This document shows positions 1 through 6,298 of a stretch of DNA of 12,133 nucleotides, piece by piece. The stretch comes from Candidatus Peregrinibacteria bacterium (lineage in GTDB: Bacteria; Patescibacteriota; Gracilibacteria; UBA1369; LOWO2-01-FULL-3): positions 1 through 12,133 of the forward strand of contig JACROX010000084.1 in the NCBI GenBank assembly GCA_016214225.1, written 5' to 3'. The notes beneath the pieces were generated by a model. It worked only from the letters and a program-made list of their open reading frames with translations, made no database searches and was not told the origin of the DNA. Position 1 is the stretch's first letter. The number at the start of each line of letters is the position of its first letter. A program made the position numbers and the translations under genes.

Positions 1-70
1 AGCTTTCCAGATCAAAATATTCCTCCAGTCCTTCCGGCAAAAATGCCCATACCAGTTCGTGTTCTTTCAT
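1..70 (-). CDS. Partial transposase N-terminal-region protein (ISAon1-like?), cut by window edge
   Basis: Reading the minus strand from the ATG at 70-68 gives an open frame of 23 codons to the window edge, beginning MKEHELVWAFLPEGLEEYFD. The pattern of an LPEGL(E/F)EYFDLE stretch right after the start resembles the small first protein of ISAon1-type insertion sequences, which is followed by a DDE transposase gene. That is recognition from memory of the family, on only 23 residues. There is no Shine-Dalgarno sequence close to the start. It points the same way as metG but lies 127 nt beyond it, with a repeat element and a small palindrome between, so it is probably a separate mobile unit. An unrelated short protein cannot be excluded. 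Confidence 0.45.
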   Translation of the reverse strand, partial: MKEHELVWAFLPEGLEEYFDLES

Positions 71-74
71 ACAT

Positions 75-96
75 GAGGGGGTAAAATTGTACCCTC
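75..96. repeat. Small imperfect palindrome, possible insertion-sequence end
   Basis: The sequence reads gagggggta, six bases, then taccctc, so the arms gagggta/taccctc pair apart from two extra G. It lies just upstream of the start of the putative transposase-type gene on the minus strand. It could be part of a terminal inverted repeat of the element or a regulatory hairpin; the other end is outside the window, so neither can be shown. Confidence 0.3.
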
Positions 97-140
97 ACAG
101 TTTATACTAAAATTTATTCAAAGAAAAAATCGCTTGATCC

Positions 141-187
141 GGAATTGCCCTAGCTAATAGCGTGACCCGCCGCAGGCGGGGAACTCC
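141..187 (+). repeat. Two-hairpin palindromic element, copy A (partial, intergenic, downstream of metG)
   Basis: The part at 151-187 aligns with the other element copies: tagc, a short spacer, cgtga, then the GC-rich hairpin cccgcc-gca-ggcggg and the end signature gaactcc. Compared with full copies it has lost the outermost G and C of the second hairpin, and its first hairpin (about 131-150) is degenerate. It is the only clear copy outside a gene, ending 9 nt from the metG stop codon. In the metG transcript the hairpin could fold (6 bp, 3-nt loop), but no U-run follows, so it is not a standard terminator. Confidence 0.75.
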
Positions 188-196
188 ATGGCCAAA

Positions 197-1714
197 TTAC
201 TTCTCAACTCGCGGAAAAAGCACATCCGCTTTTTTAACAACATTGCCTTCTTTAAGCCCCCCCCATTTAAACTCAAATTTAATATTTTTTTCAAAAGAAC
301 AACCTATCTGATCCAAAATTTTCAAAGAAGTTTTAGGGAAAATGGGATATGCCATCATGCCTGCAAATCTTAAAATCTCCAATAAATCATACAAAACATT
401 TCGCAGTTTTTTTAAGTCATTCTCTTTAGCCAAAACCCACGGCTTATTTTCATCAATATATTTATTGCCGAAATCCACGACGGAAACCAAAGCTTCACAA
501 GCCTTCTTCAAATCAAAAGACTCAAAACCATTTTCATATTCCTTCACAAAACCCGCAAGTTTATCCATGACAACACCGTTTGAAGTTACGGAAGGAACTT
601 TCGCGTCAAGATATCGCTCCGTCATCATAACAACTCTATTAACCAAATTTCCAAAACTGTTTGCCAAATCGCTGTTATAAACTTCCACAAATCTTTTATG
701 CCCGAAATCCCCATCATCCATGGTCAGAATCTCTTTAAGTAAAAACCACCTCAATGCTTCAGCCCCATATTTCTCAACATACTCGAGAGGATTCACGACA
801 TTCCCCAAAGTTTTGCTCATTTTCTGCCCTTCACTTGTCACAAATCCATGCACATAAATAGCTTTTGGAACTGTAACATCGGCAGACAAAAGCATCCCGA
901 TCCAAATTCCGGCATGAAATCTAAGAATATCTTTGCCAATCAAATGCGCGTCACACGGCCAATATTTTTTAAACTGCTCCGTTTCTTCCAAGTATCCAAT
1001 ACCGGTAATATAGTTTGAAAGCGCGTCGCACCAAACATACATAACTTGAGAATCATCATCGGGAACAGAAATCCCCCATGGCAAAACGCTTTTCGGCCTT
1101 GAAAAACTGACATCTTTAAGCCCATCCTCTCCTATCAGATTTAACATTTCTTTCTTTCTCTCTTGAGGCAAAATCAAAAGCTCGTCGGTTTCGATAAGTT
1201 TCTTTATTTTGTCGGAGTATTTTGAAAGCTTAAAAAAATAATTTTCCTCCTCCAGTATTTTAGGTTTTTTCTTATGAACAGGACAATTACCGTCATTATC
1301 CAAATCTTTTTCCGGCACAAAAGCTTCGCATCCGACACAGTAATTCCCTTTATAAATACTCTTATAAATATCTCCATTTTCATTCATTTTGCTCCAAATT
1401 TTTTGAGCGCCCTTTTTATGAAAATCCGATGTTGTCCTAATAAAATCATCATAAGAAAGCAGTAAAATATCCTTTAAAGCCATGAATTTTTCAGCATTTA
1501 AATCAACAAATTTTTGCGTTTCAACACCAGCTTCTTTCGCGGTTTCATAAATTTTCACGCCATGCTCATCGGTTCCCGTTAGAAAAAAAACATCATCGCC
1601 ATTAGCTCTATGATACCTTGTCAAAGCATCAGCCTGCACAAATTCAAGCGCGTGCCCGACATGCGGCGCCGCGTTCACGTAAGCTATGGCGGTTGTTAAA
1701 TAGAATTTTTTCAT
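197..1714 (-). CDS. metG: Methionyl-tRNA synthetase
   Basis: This class I aminoacyl-tRNA synthetase charges tRNA-Met with methionine using ATP. The 505-residue protein has the HIGH signature as HVGH (residues 18-21), the acceptor/zinc region with CVGC (126-129) and CPVH (144-147), and the KMSKS loop as KMSKT (298-302). The ligands C126, C129, C144 and H147 match the single-zinc pattern known from Thermus MetRS. An anticodon-binding helical domain follows and the protein ends in the usual LFPRVE-type tail, without the tRNA-binding (EMAPII-like) C-terminal domain present in many longer MetRS. The start at 1714 gives a natural N-terminus (MKKFYLTTAIAYVNAAPHVG); no Shine-Dalgarno is visible. It begins 48 nt after the last pilus gene on the same strand and may be co-transcribed with it. 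A run of eight G (sense strand; 257-264) lies near its 3' end but the frame is intact. Confidence 0.97.
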   Translation of the reverse strand: MKKFYLTTAIAYVNAAPHVGHALEFVQADALTRYHRANGDDVFFLTGTDEHGVKIYETAKEAGVETQKFVDLNAEKFMALKDILLLSYDDFIRTTSDFHKKGAQKIWSKMNENGDIYKSIYKGNYCVGCEAFVPEKDLDNDGNCPVHKKKPKILEEENYFFKLSKYSDKIKKLIETDELLILPQERKKEMLNLIGEDGLKDVSFSRPKSVLPWGISVPDDDSQVMYVWCDALSNYITGIGYLEETEQFKKYWPCDAHLIGKDILRFHAGIWIGMLLSADVTVPKAIYVHGFVTSEGQKMSKTLGNVVNPLEYVEKYGAEALRWFLLKEILTMDDGDFGHKRFVEVYNSDLANSFGNLVNRVVMMTERYLDAKVPSVTSNGVVMDKLAGFVKEYENGFESFDLKKACEALVSVVDFGNKYIDENKPWVLAKENDLKKLRNVLYDLLEILRFAGMMAYPIFPKTSLKILDQIGCSFEKNIKFEFKWGGLKEGNVVKKADVLFPRVEK

Positions 1715-1762
1715 GGCAAAATTCTATATCATGAATCAACAAATTGAAAGAGGTTCCTTATC

Positions 1763-2965
1763 TCAATCCGTGCTGTACAGAGAAAAATTAAACACGGGCA
1801 TAAACGATCCGCGTTTTATTTTCACGTTTATACTCCGCTTGCTGTCTCCGCTATAGCCGTTTGAAGTTATATCCGCGAATTCACGGACGGTTTTATTTTT
1901 AAATAATTCAACCCTGAAATACAATTTTGACAGAGAATCTTTTTCTATAATATTTTTATCCTTAAAAACCGCGGGATTGATTAAATTGGTCAAAGTCAGA
2001 TAATTCAATTTATGCGCTTCAATAAAATTCCTTATCGGATAACAAGGCTTAACGTCAGCTTTTTCCCCTGAATAAGCATAATACTCGCGCGCTTCAGTAT
2101 TGTCGCAAGTCCCCGCGAAAACCGGAGATTCCTGTCCCGGAACATGAACAACTTCATTAACACCACCATAAGCGGCACATTTTATTTTGTCCGTATACCT
2201 ATTATCTCCTTCTATACACGTCCGTGTCCCGAACCAAGAAGGATTTTCAGCATTTGTATAAAATTTATCGCTTCCAACATTATAGGAAGACAAAGCCGAA
2301 AAATCACCGATAGATTCGGTATCCCCACCTTTCAATCCAAGTATTTTCCATCTCATGACATCCCAACTGTTTATTTTTTTTTTTATATTTACCTGCAAAT
2401 CCGTACTTGGATTAAACTTCGCGAAAAATTCCACCGTAAAATCCGAAACAGGCGTTTCCTCTCCACTTTGAACCACAAAGAGAGGAATGGTTACAGAATC
2501 GTTTAAATCCATAACTCCGTAATAAACCTGCAAATTACTCTCCAAATTCTTCTTCTCAAATTCAGAGCCAAAACAAGGATAAGCATTGCAGGTGTTTACA
2601 ACTTTATATTCACCGACAACATTTTTTTCATCATCAATTTGCAAAGGAACATATCTTTGGCTTGGTGTTTCCCATCCGGGGAGACTATTTTTTAAATTAT
2701 AAAGAGAAGCTTCAATCCCCGATTCAGCTGAATAATAAGCCTTCCCCGCGTCCAAAAAATCCTTTGTGACAAGAACTTCTCTCAGTATCAAATTAGACAA
2801 AACCAACGAAACGGAAATAAGTATTCCCATCACAAGCAAAGCGGTAATGAGTGCGGTTCCTAAGCACGCCGAAGGCGTGCTAGCTTTTAATCGTGAGCCC
2901 GCCGCAGGCGGGCGAACTCCTTTCCGCTTATTCATCCACTTAATTTTAATATTTCTAAAAATCAT
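1763..2965 (-). CDS. PilX/GspK-like minor pseudopilin with element-encoded leader
   Basis: The 400-residue protein is a probable tip minor pseudopilin. After a long leader, the hydrophobic helix TALITALLVMGILISVSLVL begins right after Gly36, the likely prepilin peptidase site. It is followed by AGKAYYSAESGIEASLYNL, the hallmark of PilX N-terminal regions. Position +5 is Thr41 instead of the Glu found in other pilins, as is known for GspK-type tip pseudopilins. The body is long and has several cysteines (TCNAYPC, RTC, KCAAYGG, GTCDN, KPC) that could form disulfides. Residues 16-35 (GVRPPAAGSRLKASTPSACL) are encoded by palindromic element copy B. Met11 (MNKRKG) is an alternative start giving a 26-residue leader. 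It begins directly after the stop of the J-like gene (no gap) and ends 48 nt before metG. Confidence 0.8.
   Translation of the reverse strand: MIFRNIKIKWMNKRKGVRPPAAGSRLKASTPSACLGTALITALLVMGILISVSLVLSNLILREVLVTKDFLDAGKAYYSAESGIEASLYNLKNSLPGWETPSQRYVPLQIDDEKNVVGEYKVVNTCNAYPCFGSEFEKKNLESNLQVYYGVMDLNDSVTIPLFVVQSGEETPVSDFTVEFFAKFNPSTDLQVNIKKKINSWDVMRWKILGLKGGDTESIGDFSALSSYNVGSDKFYTNAENPSWFGTRTCIEGDNRYTDKIKCAAYGGVNEVVHVPGQESPVFAGTCDNTEAREYYAYSGEKADVKPCYPIRNFIEAHKLNYLTLTNLINPAVFKDKNIIEKDSLSKLYFRVELFKNKTVREFADITSNGYSGDSKRSINVKIKRGSFMPVFNFSLYSTD
2861..2920 (+). repeat. Two-hairpin palindromic element, copy B, in frame in the K-like pseudopilin leader
   Basis: The copy has hairpin 1 agcacgcc-gaa-ggcgtgct (8-bp stem), the spacer agcttttaatcgtga, hairpin 2 gcccgcc-gca-ggcgggc (7-bp stem) and the end signature gaactcc. 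It is GC-rich against an AT-rich gene. The host gene reads it on the opposite strand as exactly 20 codons, GVRPPAAGSRLKASTPSACL, entering at a Gly codon and ending one codon before the leader Gly. The other two frames in that orientation hit stop codons, so only this frame could be tolerated. Confidence 0.93.
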
Positions 2966-3628
2966 TTATTTACACTTTGTAATCTGATAGACTTGATCAT
3001 AAATTCTGGAGGAAACCGATGTCTGAAAAGAAACTTTAAAATTCTCCCCTGTATTCCTATTTTTTTCAAAAGTCGCGAAAACGGTAATCAAAGGATGGAA
3101 TTGATAAGAATCACTTCCGGCATATCGCTGATCATAAGGATCCACGGAAGGATAAACATAAACTTTAAAATCCATGACTTTTATTCTGGAAGAATTCAAG
3201 GCAACCCCCTCGGGAAAACTCTGATTCTCAGAAGACTTTTCGGCAATTTTCACAAAATCACCATCTTTATATAATCGAGTTCTTGAAACGGCATCTTTAT
3301 CAATCAAGTAAATATTCTCAACTCCTTGAGAAAAAGCAATTCCACTGCAAGAATAAGATTCATTTCCATAGTCAACCATTCCCTTTCTAAACTCGCCAAC
3401 AACAGTTTCAAAAACCTTTCTAGCCTCGGAATACATGACTCTGTAGTCATTTGTATCATATTGTGATTTCACGATACTCGTATAAGAACTTATCAAAACT
3501 CCGACAAAAATCACAAAAATACTCATCGCGACAAGCACTTCAACAAGAGTAAATCCCAAGCAACCCTTCGACGGACTAAATTCTTTTCCAAATCTATTTT
3601 TAAATAAATATTTTTTCATAGAACTCAT
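2966..3628 (-). CDS. PilW/GspJ-like minor pseudopilin
   Basis: The 220-residue prepilin has the cleavage motif G25|FTLVEVLVAMSIF with Glu at +5, followed by a single hydrophobic helix and a soluble body. The FTLVEVLVAMSIF pattern and its place as third of four pseudopilins support a PilW/GspJ role in the tip complex. The leader is 25 residues and contains FSPSKGCL just before the cleavage Gly, which derives from a degenerate element remnant at 3557-3583. The start ATG overlaps the TGA of the I-like gene as ATGA, indicating translational coupling; Met4 is an alternative start. Its stop is immediately followed by the K-like gene. Confidence 0.85.
   Translation of the reverse strand: MSSMKKYLFKNRFGKEFSPSKGCLGFTLVEVLVAMSIFVIFVGVLISSYTSIVKSQYDTNDYRVMYSEARKVFETVVGEFRKGMVDYGNESYSCSGIAFSQGVENIYLIDKDAVSRTRLYKDGDFVKIAEKSSENQSFPEGVALNSSRIKVMDFKVYVYPSVDPYDQRYAGSDSYQFHPLITVFATFEKNRNTGENFKVSFQTSVSSRIYDQVYQITKCK
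3557..3583 (+). repeat. Degenerate element remnant (copy G) in the J-like pseudopilin leader
   Basis: The sequence caagcaacccttcgacggac, followed by taaattc, begins with the same ccc-aag junction found at copy C (both genes read ...TTG GG at the leader Gly). It resembles the half of an element nearest the cleavage site, with hairpin 1 broken: aagcaaccc-ttcg matches the hairpin variant seen in copy D when inverted. The second hairpin is absent. It encodes EFSPSKGCL in the leader. The assignment rests on position and partial similarity, so an unrelated repeat of the same host is possible. Confidence 0.5.
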
Positions 3629-4209
3629 TTTTTCCAGTTAGTTAAAATCTCATCCAAAAAAACATCTTTCACATGATTTCCGTCATTCCAAAAAACACGC
3701 GAATGAACACGAACAAAATTATCGCACTTTTTCAAACCGCAAGCGCCATAAGGTTGAATTTCAACGACACGCTTAAAATTGGTAACTTGATTATCCCCTT
3801 CAAAAAATTTAATAGAAGAGACAGAATCATCACTTGTAACAACGGACACCCCCCATGGAGAAAAAGGCACAAGCTCGCTTAACCCGCTTACGGAAATCTC
3901 TGTGCCATTTACATTTTTACGCTGAATATCATATTTTTTACCAATTTCAAATCCGGCCCCCCACGGATTTCCGCTCTTATCTCCAAGCCAATCGACATTA
4001 TGCAGCCAATTCGTATCACGAATATTTCTCACCGCCTCAATCCCCTCTTGCGCGAAATAATACGCCGAAAGAACACTGACATTATTTTTATTTGAATGAA
4101 TAAGTCCAACCAAAAGACTCGTGGCGGTAACAATCGCGACCGTCAAAATCGATATCCCAATCATCACTTCGGTAAGCGTAAAGCCCTTTTTATTAAACGA
4201 TATTTTCAT
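3625..4209 (-). CDS. PilV/GspI-like minor pseudopilin
   Basis: The 194-residue prepilin has a normal short leader, MKISFNKKG, then FTLTEVMIGISILTVAIVTA with Glu at +5. The segment YYFAQEGIEAVRNIRDTNW after the helix is the usual PilV/GspI-type region. The body contains one close cysteine pair (YGACGLKKC). This is the only one of the four pseudopilins without an element in its leader and so shows the ancestral leader form. Its start lies 3 nt after the stop of the H-like gene and its TGA overlaps the start of the J-like gene, so it sits inside a tightly coupled cassette. No Shine-Dalgarno is visible. Confidence 0.87.
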   Translation of the reverse strand: MKISFNKKGFTLTEVMIGISILTVAIVTATSLLVGLIHSNKNNVSVLSAYYFAQEGIEAVRNIRDTNWLHNVDWLGDKSGNPWGAGFEIGKKYDIQRKNVNGTEISVSGLSELVPFSPWGVSVVTSDDSVSSIKFFEGDNQVTNFKRVVEIQPYGACGLKKCDNFVRVHSRVFWNDGNHVKDVFLDEILTNWKK

Positions 4210-4212
4210 AAA

Positions 4213-4992
4213 TTAATCAGCTATAATTCCATTTGTTTGGACAAAATCAAAATCAATATTTTTTTTGTAATCGGGATTTTCATCATCTCCATATTTAATT
4301 TGGATTCTAACATCTTTAGCCGCACTCGAAGATGAAAAATCACCAGTAAAATCTCCTCCCGTACTTACTTCAACATTTCCATAAGGAGGCACAAATCTCA
4401 TGACAAACAAGCCATTTCCTTCACTTATATTCTGAATTTTCGCCATGGCGTCAAGTTCGATAGGCAATTTATCTTGAACGGAATCCTGAGAATTTGAATC
4501 AAAACTTCCGCATCCTTCATATTCCCATCCTTTCAAATCTCCTTTCCAAGCCTTTCTCCCTTCAAATTTTTGACTAAAAGAATAAGCGTAAAAATTTCCG
4601 TCCGCGCCTTTTTCAAAATAAATTCCATAACATTTTGCGTCGCTTAAAACAGCCAAAGGATCTTTAATATTACCAGATTCACCGCTTTCAAGAGCCTTTT
4701 TTATATCCTCTTTTTTTCCGCTTTTAATATCCCCGTAAAACGCCTTACTCCTTATTTGGGATATTTGAGATAAAATATTTTCAGCGGAAAATTTAAGCAA
4801 AGTAGACCTTCTGTAGCTTGTATACCCGCCAAGCGATAAAGTGGAAAGAATAGCGATAATCGCGATAACAACAAGCAGTTCTATGAGAGTAAAGCCCAAG
4901 CACGCCGAAGGCGTGCTAGCTTTTAGCCGTGAGCCCGCCACGGGCGGGCGAACTCCCTTTCTTCCTTTATTTTTCAAAAAATCTCTTCCCAT
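4213..4992 (-). CDS. FimT/GspH-like (type IV pilin family) minor pseudopilin with element-encoded leader
   Basis: The 259-residue prepilin has a perfect cleavage and helix motif G33|FTLIELLVVIAIIAILSTL with Glu at +5, then YTSYRRSTLLKFSAENILSQISQIRSKA, typical of FimT/GspH or general type IV pilins. As first of the four in an H-I-J-K order it is most likely the H-type minor pseudopilin, but a pilin subunit role is possible. Its leader is unusually long at 33 residues because codons 13-32 (GVRPPVAGSRLKASTPSACL) are element copy C. No ATG, GTG or TTG downstream of the element could give a functional leader, so the element must be translated if the protein is made from this region. It starts 9 nt after pilC. 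Confidence 0.87.
   Translation of the reverse strand: MGRDFLKNKGRKGVRPPVAGSRLKASTPSACLGFTLIELLVVIAIIAILSTLSLGGYTSYRRSTLLKFSAENILSQISQIRSKAFYGDIKSGKKEDIKKALESGESGNIKDPLAVLSDAKCYGIYFEKGADGNFYAYSFSQKFEGRKAWKGDLKGWEYEGCGSFDSNSQDSVQDKLPIELDAMAKIQNISEGNGLFVMRFVPPYGNVEVSTGGDFTGDFSSSSAAKDVRIQIKYGDDENPDYKKNIDFDFVQTNGIIAD
4897..4956 (+). repeat. Two-hairpin palindromic element, copy C, in frame in the H-like pseudopilin leader
   Basis: Hairpin 1 (agcacgcc-gaa-ggcgtgct) and the stem of hairpin 2 (gcccgcc/ggcgggc) are identical to copy B. Over 59 aligned bases I count four differences, all transitions: two in the spacer (aat to gcc) and two in the hairpin 2 loop (gca to acg). Three of the four are silent in the encoded peptide and one gives Ala to Val. 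It is read by the gene on the minus strand as 20 codons and ends one codon before the prepilin cleavage Gly, the same place as copy B. Confidence 0.93.
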
Positions 4993-5001
4993 AATTTCAA
5001 A

Positions 5002-6285
5002 TTAAGAGCTTACAACGGTACTTAAACTGAAAATCGGCCCCATCACTGCAAGCGCAAGCAGAGCCACAAAAATACCAACGAACAAAATCATCAGAGGCTC
5101 GAACACGGAAGAAATTCTGCGCAAACTATTATCAACTTCTTTTTGATATTGAATGGAAATTTTCTCGGACACGCGAGCCAAACTTGCCGAAGACTCGCCG
5201 ACATCAATCATCTGCACAACTTCCGATGGGAAAAGAAAATCACTGTCATAAAGACTTTCGGCAATTTTTTGTCCACCCTTAACTCGCTCAACAACTTCAT
5301 TAACTTTCAGCTTATAAAGCTTGTTGGAAAGAGAACTTCCCGCAATATTCAAAGCATTTAGCACAGGCAAACCGGACTCAATCAAAAGCCCCAATATGCT
5401 TACAAATCTAAGTACAAAAACCTTTCTCAAAATTGATCCGACAAGAGGAAATTTCAATTTAAAATAATCCCATCTGACAGCGCCGTAATCACTCCCGACA
5501 TAAACCGTAAACACACCGTAAAAGACCAGGATAACGGCAAGTATAAACCACCAATATCCAACAAAAACACCCTGAATACCAATCAATAAACTTGTCATAA
5601 ATGGCAATTTGCTCTTATCAAAACCCCCTTGATTAAGCAGAGCAAGTAAAGTCGGGAAATTCCAAATAAGCATTCCGGCCGCGACCAAGACAAGTACAGA
5701 CAACACAGCTATGGGATAAACCGCCGCGCTCCACAACTTCATGTTAAGATCATACCTGCTGTCCAATTGTTCCGAGAGCTTAAACAAAACAATCTGAAGC
5801 CTTCCCGTAACTTCTCCGGATTTTATTATTCCTATTTCAGCTTCATCAAAAATAGAATCAAAGCGACTCATGGCATCGGAAAGAGTTGAACCGTGTTCGC
5901 AATTATAGGCAACAGTTCTAAGAACTCTCCTGAACCTTAAATTATCGCTTCTGTTAGCCAAAGATTTGACGGCCGCGACAACCGGAATCCCCGCGTCAAC
6001 CATCACCGCGAGCATATGAAAAAAATAAGATTTATCTTTCAATGTAACCTTTGATCTATCTACAAAAAAGTCATTTATACGGACAAAAAGCCCCTTATCT
6101 TCATTCGCGTAAATCCCATAAATAACATTGTCAGCATCAGTTCTACTTTGGCTTTTAGCCTTTTTTAAGACATCTTCGCCGACAAGGCCACCCGAAGGGT
6201 TGCCTAGCAAATACCGTGAGCCCGCCGTAGGCGGGCGAACTCCATCATGCCTTAAACCCGCATTCTCACCGGAAATTTCTTCCAT
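5002..6285 (-). CDS. pilC: PilC, type IV pilus inner-membrane platform protein (GspF family)
   Basis: PilC is the polytopic platform that couples the cytoplasmic assembly ATPase to pilin extraction. The 427-residue protein has two GspF repeats (about 86-208 and 289-411), each with the E(V/S)xxxL-type motif (SGEVTGRLQIVL at 156-167; VGESSASLARVS at 362-373). Predicted membrane helices lie at about 185-208, 240-263 and 394-416. Residues 15-34 (GVRPPTAGSRYLLGNPSGGL) are encoded by element copy D, so the protein has an added N-terminal segment before the first helical domain. No plausible start codon lies between the element and the domain start, so the insert is expected to be translated. It follows pilO by 13 nt with no Shine-Dalgarno visible. 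Confidence 0.94.
   Translation of the reverse strand: MEEISGENAGLRHDGVRPPTAGSRYLLGNPSGGLVGEDVLKKAKSQSRTDADNVIYGIYANEDKGLFVRINDFFVDRSKVTLKDKSYFFHMLAVMVDAGIPVVAAVKSLANRSDNLRFRRVLRTVAYNCEHGSTLSDAMSRFDSIFDEAEIGIIKSGEVTGRLQIVLFKLSEQLDSRYDLNMKLWSAAVYPIAVLSVLVLVAAGMLIWNFPTLLALLNQGGFDKSKLPFMTSLLIGIQGVFVGYWWFILAVILVFYGVFTVYVGSDYGAVRWDYFKLKFPLVGSILRKVFVLRFVSILGLLIESGLPVLNALNIAGSSLSNKLYKLKVNEVVERVKGGQKIAESLYDSDFLFPSEVVQMIDVGESSASLARVSEKISIQYQKEVDNSLRRISSVFEPLMILFVGIFVALLALAVMGPIFSLSTVVSS
6184..6243 (+). repeat. Two-hairpin palindromic element, copy D, in frame in pilC
   Basis: Hairpin 2 (gcccgcc-gta-ggcgggc), the cgtga spacer end and the gaactcc signature match copies B and C. Hairpin 1 has a different sequence but is still palindromic (ggccaccc-gaa-gggttgcc, 7 of 8 pairs). 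The keeping of pairing despite changed bases is evidence that the hairpin itself matters. The gene reads it on the minus strand in the same frame as B and C, as GVRPPTAGSRYLLGNPSGGL. Confidence 0.92.
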
Positions 6286-6298
6286 AAAACATTATTTA

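Noticed and set aside
161..187. Rho-independent terminator after metG
   Set aside because: A stable hairpin is present but no run of T follows on the metG strand, and the same hairpin occurs inside genes as a repeat.
2766..2987. Plus-strand open frame across copy B (encodes the element's other reading)
   Set aside because: It is antisense to a clear pseudopilin gene and shows no family features; the open frame comes from the element and its surroundings.
4894..4905. Possible lipobox (element-encoded SAC before the Gly) in the pseudopilin leaders
   Set aside because: The Cys is not preceded by a hydrophobic signal segment, and the perfect prepilin motif directly after it explains the region better.
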